Shown here in pieces: positions 24,220 to 32,907 of a stretch of 49,897 nt of DNA (position 1 is its first letter; each line of letters begins with the position of its first letter). The DNA is taken from positions 1 through 49,897 of the forward strand of contig CATPCJ010000207.1 in the NCBI GenBank assembly GCA_955652915.1, written 5' to 3'. The position numbers and the translations under genes are program-made. The notes beneath the pieces were generated by a model. It searched no databases and was not told where the DNA came from. It saw only the letters and a program-made list of their open reading frames with translations. The DNA is from an uncultured Bryobacteraceae bacterium (GTDB lineage: Bacteria; Acidobacteriota; Terriglobia; Bryobacterales; Bryobacteraceae).

Positions 24220-25632
24220 ATGAATAAATTATCTTTCGTTGCGGCTTTGCTTGCGGGCTTGCTCACCGGCTGTGCAGTGGGCCCAAACTACCACAAACCT
24301 GTAATCCAGACGCCGGCTACTTTTCGCTCGCCCACCGCGCTGCCCGCGAGTGACGCGGCGTCGATGGCCGATCTCAAATGGTGGCAGGTTTTCAAAGATG
24401 AAAGACTGCAGGAGCTGGAGCGAACGGCGCTGGCGCAAAATTACGACCTGCGCGATGCGGTTGCCCGCGTAGAGGCGGCCCGCGCCAGTCTTGGGATCAC
24501 GCGATCCAATCAGTTCCCAACTGTGGATGCGGGCGCGGACATTTCCACGACTCGTATTTCCCGGAACGGATCGACGCCCTTGCCCGCATCGTTTGTGCGT
24601 ACGCAGGAACGGACATTCGGCGGAGCGACTCTGAACTTACTCTCGTTCGAGCTGGATCTATGGGGCCGTTTGCGCCGAGCCACGGAAGCGGCGCGCGCGA
24701 ATCTTCTATCCGCGGAAGAAAATCGTAAGGCGGTGGTTTCCACGCTCGTAGGCGATGTGGCGACGGCCTACTTCAGTCTGCGCGAATTGGACTATCAATT
24801 GGAGATTTCGCGTCGTACGCTGGCGACGCGACAGTCTTCGCTAACGCTGGTGAAGAATCGCCAGACCGGAGGTGTCGCGACACTTCTGGATCTTCGCCAG
24901 TCTGAGCAGTTGGTGTACACCGCCGCCGAAACCATCCCGGCACTCCAGCAACAGGTGGAGCAGACCGAGAACCAGATCAGTCTGCTGTTAGGAAAGAATC
25001 CCGGCGAGGTGATTCGCGGCCTGAGCCTTACCGAGCAGGAGATGCCGCCGGAAGTGCCCCCCGGGTTGCCGTCCAGCCTATTAGACCGGCGGCCGGACAT
25101 CCGCGCGGCGGAGCAAAACTTGATCGCCGCCAACGCGGAAATTGGCGTCGCGAAGGCAGCCTATTTTCCGCAAATAAGCTTGACCGGATTCCTCGGCGGG
25201 CAAGGCAATCAACTTTCCAGTTTGTTCAGCGGACCGAGCGCAATATGGAACTTCACGCCACAGGTGACCCAACCAATCTTTACCGCCGGCCGGATCAAAT
25301 CCAACGTGAGGCTGCAGGAAGCTCTGCGGGAACACGCGCTGATTCAGTATGAGAAAACGATTCAGACGGCTTTCACTGAAGTTTCAAACGCACTAGTCGC
25401 CCACCAACGAGTGCGGGAGAGCCGCGTGCAGCAGGAGTTATTGGTGGCCGCGTTGCAAGACCGGACCAGGCTGGCGTACGTGCGCTATCGAGGCGGCGTC
25501 GATACGCTGCTGAACGCTCTCGATTCCGATCGGGATCTGTTTCAGGCGGAGCTGGCTCTATCGCAGATCCGATTGAACGAACTGGTCAGCGTGGTGCAGC
25601 TCTACAAGGTTCTCGGCGGAGGCTGGCAGTAG
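24220..25632 (+). CDS. Outer membrane efflux lipoprotein (OprM/NodT, TolC superfamily)
   Basis: 470 aa. Lipobox LLTGC at residue 18, then VGPNYHKPVIQTPATFR, the classic NodT/OprM N-terminus. Two repeated alpha-helical halves follow, with beta-strand insertions (TLNLLSFELDLWGRLRRATEAARA in the first, QVTQPIFTAGRIKSN in the second) and the SLLDRRPDIRAAEQNLIAAN signature between. It forms the trimeric channel that completes the tripartite pump. Third gene of the operon. It is followed at once by repeat copy R2. Confidence 0.95.
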   Translation: MNKLSFVAALLAGLLTGCAVGPNYHKPVIQTPATFRSPTALPASDAASMADLKWWQVFKDERLQELERTALAQNYDLRDAVARVEAARASLGITRSNQFPTVDAGADISTTRISRNGSTPLPASFVRTQERTFGGATLNLLSFELDLWGRLRRATEAARANLLSAEENRKAVVSTLVGDVATAYFSLRELDYQLEISRRTLATRQSSLTLVKNRQTGGVATLLDLRQSEQLVYTAAETIPALQQQVEQTENQISLLLGKNPGEVIRGLSLTEQEMPPEVPPGLPSSLLDRRPDIRAAEQNLIAANAEIGVAKAAYFPQISLTGFLGGQGNQLSSLFSGPSAIWNFTPQVTQPIFTAGRIKSNVRLQEALREHALIQYEKTIQTAFTEVSNALVAHQRVRESRVQQELLVAALQDRTRLAYVRYRGGVDTLLNALDSDRDLFQAELALSQIRLNELVSVVQLYKVLGGGWQ

Positions 25633-25635
25633 GAA

Positions 25636-25736
25636 GTGGCAGGATGCCATCCTGCCGCGGCTTGGTAATCCGCTTGGTGATGGATCCCGAATTACTTACA
25701 ATCGGCGGCAGGATGCCATCCTGCCCCACAACTACT
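25636..25736. repeat. Composite hairpin repeat, copy R2
   Basis: Begins GTGGCAGGATGCCATCCTGC, a perfect GGCAGGATG/CATCCTGCC palindrome, continues with the same ~63-bp core as R1 (7491-7618) and ends with a second GGCAGGATG/CATCCTGCC palindrome. It fills the convergent gap between the efflux operon and the GDPD gene, and its last five bases run into the GDPD stop codon. Confidence 0.7.
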
Positions 25737-26487
25737 GGTGGGAACCGCGAGAGCGCAAGTATGCAACCAGTTCGGCTGGTTTATTAGTCTGAATGCCCGT
25801 GGCTCCACGATCGATGGCGTCTTGCCAGAGCGCTGGAGTATCGGCGTCACCGAATCGGTCGACGTAAATATCGGCCTTCGCATCTTTTGCAAGCGCGATA
25901 ATTTCATCTTTGAAATCACCCGCACCGAACGCAATTACTTTGGGATGAAATTCATCGATTAGCTTCCTGCAAAAGGCGGCGCTCACGGACTCCGGCATGA
26001 TCTTGATCCTGGGACGCAGGCGATACACGTCTTTCAGATACTGGTAGCCGCCATAGACGACGATCCGGTCTTGCATGCCATGGCGTTCGACCGCCGCGAT
26101 CATATCGGCCGCCGATACCTGTTTACTGTCTACGTAAATGCCGATCTTGCCGTGAGCGAGTTCAAGGACTTCATCGAAAGTGGGCACTGTTCCGCCGTGG
26201 ACATCGAGAGTTCTGATCTGCCGGAATGTCATCTCTTTCACGGGGCCTTTGCCATTGGTTTGGGAATCCACGGTGGCATCGTGCATCATCACCAACTCGC
26301 CGTCCGAAGTCGTACGCACGTCAACTTCGATGAAATCGGCGCCGGCATCAATGGCCGCTTGATATGCCGGAAGCGTGTTTTCCGGGTGGTGGAGATGCTC
26401 GCCGCGATGGGCGATGACCGCGACATGCACCTGCGCGGCCGCCGAACAAGCGTACAAGCAGAGTAGAATCCGAGCGCAGACGTTCAC
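25732..26487 (-). CDS. Secreted glycerophosphodiester phosphodiesterase (GDPD/UgpQ-like)
   Basis: 251 aa. Signal peptide MNVCARILLCLYACSAAAQ, then the GDPD catalytic set: IAHRGEHLHHPENT (His27, Arg28), FIEVDVRTTSDGELVMMHD (metal ligands Glu54 and Asp56, catalytic His69). It hydrolyses glycerophosphodiesters to glycerol-3-phosphate and an alcohol using Ca or Mg, here in the periplasm or outside. The start is GTG at 26487, 20 bp from the divergent dinG ATG, so the two promoters overlap. The small size is normal for the family. Confidence 0.92.
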   Translation of the reverse strand: MNVCARILLCLYACSAAAQVHVAVIAHRGEHLHHPENTLPAYQAAIDAGADFIEVDVRTTSDGELVMMHDATVDSQTNGKGPVKEMTFRQIRTLDVHGGTVPTFDEVLELAHGKIGIYVDSKQVSAADMIAAVERHGMQDRIVVYGGYQYLKDVYRLRPRIKIMPESVSAAFCRKLIDEFHPKVIAFGAGDFKDEIIALAKDAKADIYVDRFGDADTPALWQDAIDRGATGIQTNKPAELVAYLRSRGSHQ

Positions 26488-26507
26488 TCACACTAGAATA
26501 AGAGAAG

Positions 26508-28436
26508 ATGTCCTCCGCTACCAAGACGCCCAACGTGCGTCAATTTTTCTCGCGGAACGGCCTTTTGTCAAAATGGCACCCTCGATTTGAATTCCGGGCG
26601 GGGCAGCTCGAGATGGCGGAAGCAGTCGAGTCCGCCCTGGCGGACAAGAAGCATTTGCTGGTGGATGCGGGCACCGGGACAGGCAAGACTTTGGCGTACC
26701 TGGTGCCCGCCATCCTTTCCGGTAAGCGGGTGGTGGTCTCCACGGGCACCAAGAATCTGCAAGAGCAACTGTTTTACAAGGACATTCCGTTCCTGCAAAA
26801 ACATTTCGACCGGCCGCTCCAGGTCTGCTATATGAAGGGCCGCAATAATTTCGCGTGCCGCCAAAAGATCTACGATGCCGAGCGCGAGCCGATCCTCGCC
26901 GGGCTGGAAGAGATCGCCGATTTTCAGATTATTCGCGAGTGGGAAAAGACCACCGGCACGGGCGATCGAGCGGAGATCAAGACCCTGCCGGAATCTAGTT
27001 CGACGTGGCATAAGGTGGATGCGCGGCGCGAACTGTGTACCGGCCAGAAGTGCCAGCAGTTCGAGCGCTGCTTTCTCACGCAGATGCACCAGCGGGCGCA
27101 CGCCAGCGACATTATCATCGTGAACCACCATCTGTTCTTCGCCGATCTCGCGGTCAAAGACGAGGACTTCGGCGGAATCATTCCCGAATATGCGGCGGTG
27201 ATTTTCGATGAGGCGCACGAGATCGAGGATGTCGCGGGCAAATACTTCGGCGCCGGAGTAAGCAACTATCAGTTTCAGGAGCTGGCTCGCGACGTCGCGG
27301 CGGTTTCGAGAGTGAAACAATTCGGGTCCGGGGAACTGGACCGTACGCTGATGACTCTGGATGAGCACGCCGCGCGATTCTTTGCCCTGTTTGGAGAAAC
27401 CGAAGGCCGCATCAGCTTCAAGGGGCACACTGCATTTTTCGAGCGGCATGAGGATGAATACCAGGGCGTGCAGCTTGCGCTGGAATTGCTTTTGACTTCG
27501 TTGCAGCTTGTCAAGAATGCTCCCGAGGAGGTAATTCCTCTGCAACGGCGCGCGGCCGAGCTCAAGACTCAACTTTCCTTCTGGAGCCGGGGTGATAATC
27601 GGGCGTTTGTTTACTGGATTGAACGCCGCGGAAGAGGTTGCTTTCTGCAGGCCACTCCCATTGATGTGGCGAGCGTGTTGGCCGCAAAACTGTTCGACGA
27701 GCTCGACACCGTTATACTGACATCCGCGACGCTGGCAGTGGGTGGGACGTTTGAGTTTACTGAGAAGCGGCTCGGAATATTTAGTACCCGCTCGCTGGTG
27801 GTTCCCAGTCATTTCGAGTATCAAAAACAAGCGCTGCTTTATGTTCCGCAGCATCTGCCAGATCCGCGCAGTCCCGCTTTTGTGAAGGCCGCGGCCGAAG
27901 AAGTTACACTCATCTTGAGGCATAGCCGCGGCCGTGCGTTTGTGCTGTTCACCAGTTACCAGCAGATGCGAATGGTCTACGATCGCGTTTCGCTCGAAGT
28001 GGATTACCCGACGTTATTGCAAGGCACCGGTCCGCGCAACGCGTTGTTGGACGAATTTCGCCGCACGCCCAATTGCGTCCTTTTCGCGACGTCCTCATTC
28101 TGGCAGGGCGTCGACGTCCAGGGCGATCAGTTGAGCTGCGTCATTATTGACAAACTGCCATTCGCGGTTCCCAGCGATCCAGTGGTGGAAGCCAGGATCG
28201 AACGCATCAAAGAAGACGGCGGCAACGCCTTCTACGATTATCAGATTCCCCAAGCGGCGCTGGCCTTGAAGCAGGGATTCGGGCGTTTGATTCGCAGCAA
28301 GAGCGACCGCGGCGTGCTGGTGATGCTGGATAATCGAATTACGAAGCAGCGCTACGGCCAGGTATTCTTCGACAGCCTGCCGGACTATGGCTTCACCACG
28401 CAACTGGGAGACGTGGAGAAATTTTTCGATGTTTGA
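26508..28436 (+). CDS. dinG: DinG-family ATP-dependent DNA helicase (XPD-like, Fe-S)
   Basis: 642 aa. Walker A AGTGTGKT at 54-61; four cysteines C117, C177, C182 and C188, the spacing expected of the [4Fe-4S] domain; DEAH box VIFDEAHE at 234-237; C-terminal helicase motifs FVLFTSYQQM, FATSSFWQGVDVQG and QGFGRLIRSKSDRG. It is a superfamily 2, 5'-3' helicase of the DinG/YoaA/XPD class, acting on damaged or structured DNA and R-loops. The ATG at 26508 has AAGAGAAG upstream. It overlaps queD by 8 bp. There is no exonuclease domain as in some Gram-positive DinG proteins. Confidence 0.93.
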   Translation: MSSATKTPNVRQFFSRNGLLSKWHPRFEFRAGQLEMAEAVESALADKKHLLVDAGTGTGKTLAYLVPAILSGKRVVVSTGTKNLQEQLFYKDIPFLQKHFDRPLQVCYMKGRNNFACRQKIYDAEREPILAGLEEIADFQIIREWEKTTGTGDRAEIKTLPESSSTWHKVDARRELCTGQKCQQFERCFLTQMHQRAHASDIIIVNHHLFFADLAVKDEDFGGIIPEYAAVIFDEAHEIEDVAGKYFGAGVSNYQFQELARDVAAVSRVKQFGSGELDRTLMTLDEHAARFFALFGETEGRISFKGHTAFFERHEDEYQGVQLALELLLTSLQLVKNAPEEVIPLQRRAAELKTQLSFWSRGDNRAFVYWIERRGRGCFLQATPIDVASVLAAKLFDELDTVILTSATLAVGGTFEFTEKRLGIFSTRSLVVPSHFEYQKQALLYVPQHLPDPRSPAFVKAAAEEVTLILRHSRGRAFVLFTSYQQMRMVYDRVSLEVDYPTLLQGTGPRNALLDEFRRTPNCVLFATSSFWQGVDVQGDQLSCVIIDKLPFAVPSDPVVEARIERIKEDGGNAFYDYQIPQAALALKQGFGRLIRSKSDRGVLVMLDNRITKQRYGQVFFDSLPDYGFTTQLGDVEKFFDV

Positions 28437-28818
28437 AGTTTCCGTAGAACAGACATTCGCGGCGGGTCACGCCTTGCGCAACTACAAAGGCGGTTGCGAG
28501 GATGTCCACGGCCATAACTTTCGAGTTCGCGTGACGGTGGAAGGCGAGCAACTCGATGCCACCGGCCTGCTGGTGGACTTTCTGGAATTGAAAAGTTCGA
28601 TCGATGGAGCGATCGCGTACCTGGATCACAAATTCATCAACGATCTGCCTCCGTTTGACAAGATCAACCCGTCCGCGGAAAACCTCGCCAAGTATTTTTA
28701 CGATCGCGTAAGCGAAGGAGTGAAGCCCGGCGTACCGGTGCGGATATCGGAAGTTTGCGTCTGGGAGACGGATACGAGTTCGGCGGCCTACCGGCCAAAA
28801 TATTCGGCGTTGGTCTGA
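28429..28818 (+). CDS. queD: 6-carboxytetrahydropterin synthase / PTPS-family protein
   Basis: 129 aa. FAAGHALRNY (zinc His14), CEDVHGHNFRV (catalytic Cys23; zinc His27 and His29), YLDHKFIND (Asp66/His67) and VCVWETDTSSAAY (Glu113). The CxxxHGH arrangement favours QueD of the queuosine/7-deazaguanine pathway over eukaryotic PTPS. The start ATG at 28429 lies inside the last codons of dinG, with GGAG 9 nt upstream; a longer frame has no ribosome site. Its 3' end overlaps the convergent ferredoxin gene by 31 bp. Other queuosine genes are not in the window. Confidence 0.88.
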   Translation: MFEVSVEQTFAAGHALRNYKGGCEDVHGHNFRVRVTVEGEQLDATGLLVDFLELKSSIDGAIAYLDHKFINDLPPFDKINPSAENLAKYFYDRVSEGVKPGVPVRISEVCVWETDTSSAAYRPKYSALV

Positions 28819-29048
28819 GCGAAGCTGGACCATTTTTCGGGAAGGTCGTCCAGCGCGAAGATAGCCGATACGGGGCAGACCGGAACGCAAGCGCCGCAAT
28901 CGATGCACTCCACCGGATCGATGTAAATCATGTTGAGCTCGGCGAAATTGGGTTCGTCCTTTTTAGGATGGATGCAATCCACCGGGCAGGCGTCGATGCA
29001 CGCCGCGTCCTTAGTGCCGATACAAGGTTCTGCAATTACGTAAGCCAT
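28788..29048 (-). CDS. Ferredoxin, 7Fe/8Fe type
   Basis: 86 aa. First cluster motif CIGTKDAACIDACPVDCIHP, with a seven-residue gap between the first two cysteines. Second cluster motif ECIDCGACVPVCPVSAI, a standard 4Fe-4S set. The long first spacing is typical of 7Fe ferredoxins with one [3Fe-4S] and one [4Fe-4S]. A soluble cytoplasmic electron carrier. The ATG at 29048 has GGAGAGGTGG just before it. Convergent with queD, overlapping by 31 bp. Confidence 0.92.
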   Translation of the reverse strand: MAYVIAEPCIGTKDAACIDACPVDCIHPKKDEPNFAELNMIYIDPVECIDCGACVPVCPVSAIFALDDLPEKWSSFAQTNAEYFGR

Positions 29049-29204
29049 TCCACCTCTCCAAATTGCCGCGAAGTGCGGCCCGCGCAGTGGGATAAATCTA
29101 ATTATAGCGTGACTGCCGTTATTGTCGCGCAACTGACCGTCGAAATGCCTGATTTGCCGGCCGGAGTGGGGAAATCCAGGGCTGTTTGGTAGTCATCGGT
29201 CCGT

Positions 29205-29228
29205 CAGAACCGCGACCGTAAGGGAGTG
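29205..29228 (+). repeat. 24-nt repeat motif, copy 3, within a 300-bp non-coding gap
   Basis: CAGAACCGCGACCGTAAGGG plus AGTG, two mismatches to copy 1. The surrounding gap 29049-29348 holds the ferredoxin and galU promoters in principle; I see no convincing -35/-10 pair, RNA gene or coding frame there. Confidence 0.6.
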
Positions 29229-29348
29229 TTTGCCACAAGCGTTTAATCAAGCTTGTTGGACTCGAACCCGCTCATGGCACCTCTGACGCTCCTTAGTGGG
29301 TTGTCCTGACTCACGGTCTCATCGGGGCCGAACCGGATCTATTAGACA

Positions 29349-30242
29349 ATGGTGGTGATGATCCCTAAAGTTCACAAGGCCGTTTTTCCCGCAGCCGGAC
29401 TCGGTACTAGATTTCTTCCAGCGACCAAAGCCATGCCCAAGGAAATGCTGCCGCTGGTGGACAAGCCCCTGATTCAGTACGGCGTCGAGGAAGCCATCCA
29501 TTCCGGAATTCAGAACATCATCATCGTAACCGGACGAGGCAAAACGGCGATAGAGGATCACTTCGACGTAAGTTTTGAGCTGGAACAAACTCTCGAAGCC
29601 AAGGGCAAGAAAGATCTGCTGGCGATTGTCCGCAACGTCTCCGATATGATCAATGTCGCCTACGTTCGCCAGAAAGAAGCACTGGGGCTGGGGCACGCTG
29701 TTTTGCGCGTGAAGGAGCTGGTGGGCAACGAACCCTTCGCCGTAGTTCTCTCCGACGATGTGATCGATTCCGAAATTCCCGCCATACGGCAGTTGCTCGA
29801 CGTCTACGAATTTTATGGCGCGTCGGTGGTGGCACTGATGGAAGTGCCCGGCGACGCGATCTCGTCTTACGGCGCCGTCGATGCCGAACCGGTGTCGCAC
29901 AACTCCGGTAAGGATCGGTTATTCCGCATCCGGAATATGGTGGAGAAGCCTAAGCCATCGGACGCTCCGTCGAACCTGGCGATCATCGGCCGCTACGTAT
30001 TGACGCCCGACGTTTTCGCGTCCATCGAAGCCATTGAACCCGGCAGCGGCGGGGAAATTCAGCTTACCGACGCGTTGAAACACCTGCTCAAGAATCGGCC
30101 GATTTACGGATACCGGTTTGAGGGAACGCGCTACGACGCCGGCGATAAACTCGGCTTTCTGAAGGCTACGGTTGAGTTTGCGTTGCGCCGTTACGATCTG
30201 GGCGGCGAGTTTCGCGCGTACTTGAAACAATTGAAGCTGTGA
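29349..30242 (+). CDS. galU: UTP-glucose-1-phosphate uridylyltransferase
   Basis: 297 aa, the usual GalU length. AVFPAAGLGTRFLPATKAMPKEMLPLVDKPLIQY carries the nucleotide-binding signature and catalytic Lys; VVLSDDVID binds metal; MVEKPKPSDAP and SGGEIQLTDAL complete the family pattern. It makes UDP-glucose for exopolysaccharide, glycolipid and sugar interconversion. Two ATGs (29349 and 29358) are possible; the second has GGTGGTG directly upstream. It overlaps the next gene by four bases (GTGA) and heads a four-gene operon. Confidence 0.95.
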   Translation: MVVMIPKVHKAVFPAAGLGTRFLPATKAMPKEMLPLVDKPLIQYGVEEAIHSGIQNIIIVTGRGKTAIEDHFDVSFELEQTLEAKGKKDLLAIVRNVSDMINVAYVRQKEALGLGHAVLRVKELVGNEPFAVVLSDDVIDSEIPAIRQLLDVYEFYGASVVALMEVPGDAISSYGAVDAEPVSHNSGKDRLFRIRNMVEKPKPSDAPSNLAIIGRYVLTPDVFASIEAIEPGSGGEIQLTDALKHLLKNRPIYGYRFEGTRYDAGDKLGFLKATVEFALRRYDLGGEFRAYLKQLKL

Positions 30243-31246
30243 TGGTGCGGGCAAGCGAGGCGGGCGCCGTGGCGGAGCTGCTGTTGCAACAGGTGGAAGG
30301 CCGCGTCCTCACCGGCGATGTGCGAAGCCGCTTTGCCGCGCGCGTTAAGAGCCTTCACCTATCGAGCTTCACCGTCCTCGCGGGATCGTTGCAGAAAGAT
30401 CCGATTCATCCCTCCGTGTACTACGTTGCGGTGGGAACGCCTCCAGAGGCGGGCAGTACGATGCTGCTTCGAATCGCGCTCGCGTCCTCGCCTTCCAGCG
30501 GATTGTTTCCCAACGCGCTCTTGATTGGACGTATGCGGACCACCTCCGGCGATGAAATCGTGATCAACGCGATTCCGTTTGCACCGTCGGATTGCGTAAA
30601 TGTGCGGACGTTCGTGGACCGGATGGATACAGCCTTTGCGCCTCGTCCGCAGGGAACCGCATCGGCCATCGAAGTGAATGCTTCTTTAGGCGCCTTTGAG
30701 GCGTTCCGGACAATTCTCAAATCTACTGGCACAAATCTAGCTTCGGTGTGCTCGGCGGAAAGCGAGACGGCCATGTGGTGCGCGGTGATATCGGGCTGGC
30801 GCGAAGGATACACGGCGTCGGTCGATGCAATGCCGGGCGATGCAATCGACAGCGGTCATAGCAAATACAATATTGACGCAACCCGCGGGACCGAAGCTCT
30901 CGCAGCGGCCTACGACGCGATTCAAAGCCAGAGACGGCGGTTCGATTTTGAGATATCCTTCGCCAACTCGCCAACGCCAACCACTACCGGCGAGCTTTCC
31001 CTTTTCCTCGCGTTCTTTAAAACTCGCGGACAACCGGTACAATTCATCGCGCCTAAGTTGGGGGCGGGTTCGGAAGGGCTGACGCAGCTAGCCGATGTCG
31101 CGCAATCGTTCAACTCGATGCTGAGCATCCGGGCCGAAACAATCGAACAGATTGTAAAAGCGCACCCGGGAAGAGTAAACTACAAGATCTCAGCGAATCT
31201 GGAGCCGGCGGGCATCGTCCGCCTGGCGGAGCAACTCAATTTATGA
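30239..31246 (+). CDS. Uncharacterised protein, possibly UxaE (tagaturonate epimerase)-like TIM barrel
   Basis: 335 aa, start GTG at 30239 overlapping the galU stop. No signal peptide or TM segment. The C-terminal half contains FDFEISFANSPTPTTTGELS, then FFKTRGQPVQFIAPKLGAGS. This resembles the conserved core of UxaE-type hexuronate epimerases (FDxEVSVDETxTPTxPxEH... SLAPRFxG), but the acidic and His residues of that motif are mostly replaced (for example by Ala/Asn-Ser), so metal-dependent epimerase activity is doubtful. It also overlaps the SDR gene by ATGA. It could be an inactive or divergent sugar-acid enzyme working with the neighbouring SDR. The family link is from memory of the motif. 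Confidence 0.4.
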   Translation: MMVRASEAGAVAELLLQQVEGRVLTGDVRSRFAARVKSLHLSSFTVLAGSLQKDPIHPSVYYVAVGTPPEAGSTMLLRIALASSPSSGLFPNALLIGRMRTTSGDEIVINAIPFAPSDCVNVRTFVDRMDTAFAPRPQGTASAIEVNASLGAFEAFRTILKSTGTNLASVCSAESETAMWCAVISGWREGYTASVDAMPGDAIDSGHSKYNIDATRGTEALAAAYDAIQSQRRRFDFEISFANSPTPTTTGELSLFLAFFKTRGQPVQFIAPKLGAGSEGLTQLADVAQSFNSMLSIRAETIEQIVKAHPGRVNYKISANLEPAGIVRLAEQLNL

Positions 31247-32004
31247 GCCAACTAAAAAACAAAGTAGCGATCGTTACCGGCGCGAGCCGCGGAATCGGAA
31301 AAGCGATGGCGGAAGTTTTCGCGCGTGAAGGGGCGACGGTGGTTATCTGCGGCCGCAAACAGAACACGCTCGATGAAGTTGCCGCTGAACTCCAGGGCCT
31401 GCCTGGCAAAATCGTTCCCCTGGCTTGTCACGTGGGAAAGCTGGAGGAGCTGCAACGGCTGGTGGACACGACGACGCGCGATCACGGCAAAATCGACATA
31501 CTGGTGAACAACGCCGCCACCAACATCGCGCAAGGGCCGGCCATTGAGATGGACGACGGCCAGTTCGACAAAATGGTGGAGGTCAACCTGAAGAGTATGT
31601 ACCGCCTGATCAGGCTGGTTGCGCCGGGGATGTGTGAGCGCGGCTCCGGGTCGATCATCAATATCGCGTCCATCGCCGGCCTTCGTCCGCAATTCCATGG
31701 ACTGCTGTACAGCATGACCAAAGCGGCCATGATCATGATGACCCAATCGTATGCCGTGGAGCTTGGCCCCAAGGGCGTGCGTGTAAACGCGATCGCCCCT
31801 GGACTGATTCAAACGGTGCTGAGCGAATATTATTGGAAGGACGAAAGCCGTCTCGAACAGTCGATATCGCATCAACCCATTCGGCATCTGGGTCAGCCGC
31901 CGGAGATCGCCGGCGTAGCCCTGCTGCTGGCTTCGGACGCCGCATCGTACCTCACCGGGCAGACCATCGTCGTGGATGGCGGCCGCTTGTTATCCTCAAT
32001 GTAG
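31243..32004 (+). CDS. Short-chain dehydrogenase/reductase
   Basis: 253 aa classical SDR. TGASRGIG (NAD(P)-binding Gly motif), NNAATN, catalytic Ser in INIASIAG, YSMTKAA (Tyr-xxx-Lys), and the C-terminal YLTGQTIVVDGG. The Arg/Lys after the second strand (CGRKQNT) suggests NADPH preference. These enzymes reduce or oxidise keto/hydroxy groups; the nearest annotations are glucose 1-dehydrogenase or 3-oxoacyl reductase. Coupled to the upstream gene by an ATGA overlap, with the following thioredoxin-like gene starting on the very next base. In an operon with galU, a sugar substrate is a fair guess. Confidence 0.9.
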   Translation: MSQLKNKVAIVTGASRGIGKAMAEVFAREGATVVICGRKQNTLDEVAAELQGLPGKIVPLACHVGKLEELQRLVDTTTRDHGKIDILVNNAATNIAQGPAIEMDDGQFDKMVEVNLKSMYRLIRLVAPGMCERGSGSIINIASIAGLRPQFHGLLYSMTKAAMIMMTQSYAVELGPKGVRVNAIAPGLIQTVLSEYYWKDESRLEQSISHQPIRHLGQPPEIAGVALLLASDAASYLTGQTIVVDGGRLLSSM

Positions 32005-32907
32005 ATGCTGTCGAAATTGATTCCGGCCGGTTTGATCGCGGTAGCGGCTTGGGCCAACATCGTCGCCGATGTTCGCGCCTTGATCGATCACAATAATTTC
32101 ACCCTGGCCGATGCCATGTTGCAGAAGTACCGGACCGAGCATGGCGTGACGCCGGAAATGCTGGAAGCGCTGTCCTGGCTGGGGCGCGGTTCCCTCGCGG
32201 CTAAGCAACTCGACAAGGCTCAGGCATACGCCGTGGAGACGCAGCGGCTGGCGTTGGAGCAGTTGAAGAATCGTCCGCTGGATGCCGAAGTTCATTTGCC
32301 GCTGGCGCTGGGCGCGGCGATTGAAGTTCAGGGCCAGGTGTTGAACGAGCGTGGCGATCGTAGCGGGGCCGTTGCATTTCTCCGTAAGCAGTTGGCGGCA
32401 TATCGTGGCACTTCCATTCGCGCGCGTATCCAGAAAAATATCAATCTGCTGAACCTGGAGGGAAAGGCCGCGCCTGCTCTCGATGAGCGGGAATACCTGG
32501 GAGGCAAGCCTGTGCCTCTGACGTCGCTCAAGGGCCAGCCGGTGCTGTTATTCTTCTGGGCGCACTGGTGCGGCGATTGCAAGGAGGAAGGCCCCATCCT
32601 GGCGCAGATCGAAAAGGAGTACGCCAACAAGCGGCTGGCGGTGGTCGCGCCCACGCAACGGTACGGCTACGTGGCTCGCGGTGAAGAGGCCGGCCCGGCC
32701 GAAGAGCTGAAGTACATCGACGAAATTCGCCACAAGTTCTACGGCGACCTGCTGCATGTTCCGGCGCCCATCAGCGACGAGAACTTCAAGAACTATGGGG
32801 CCAGCACCACGCCGACGCTGGTGTTGATCGATCGGCAGGGCATCGTACGGCTGTACCATCCCGGCAGAATGACGCTGGAAGAAATCAGGGCGGCGTTGAA
32901 CAAGTGA
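32005..32907 (+). CDS. Exported TlpA-like thioredoxin-fold protein with helical N-terminal domain
   Basis: 300 aa. Hydrophobic N-terminus (MLSKLIPAGLIAVAAWA), probably a signal peptide; an all-helical TPR-like region at residues 20-150; then a redoxin domain with active site FFWAHWCGDCKEEGP (C189, C192) and cis-Pro loop STTPTLVLID. It likely reduces disulfides or assists cytochrome or enzyme maturation in the periplasm. The start follows the SDR stop with no gap (TAG-ATG). The TGA stop lies inside a 12-bp inverted repeat. Confidence 0.82.
   Translation: MLSKLIPAGLIAVAAWANIVADVRALIDHNNFTLADAMLQKYRTEHGVTPEMLEALSWLGRGSLAAKQLDKAQAYAVETQRLALEQLKNRPLDAEVHLPLALGAAIEVQGQVLNERGDRSGAVAFLRKQLAAYRGTSIRARIQKNINLLNLEGKAAPALDEREYLGGKPVPLTSLKGQPVLLFFWAHWCGDCKEEGPILAQIEKEYANKRLAVVAPTQRYGYVARGEEAGPAEELKYIDEIRHKFYGDLLHVPAPISDENFKNYGASTTPTLVLIDRQGIVRLYHPGRMTLEEIRAALNK

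Noticed and set aside
26568..27923. A 451-codon minus-strand frame inside dinG
   Set aside because: Antisense shadow of a well-supported helicase gene; no family resemblance or start signal.
29258..29269. GGGTTCGAGTCC on the minus strand, resembling a tRNA T-arm
   Set aside because: The T-stem does not pair beyond two bases, and no acceptor, D or anticodon arm can be drawn around it. At best a tRNA fragment, more likely chance.
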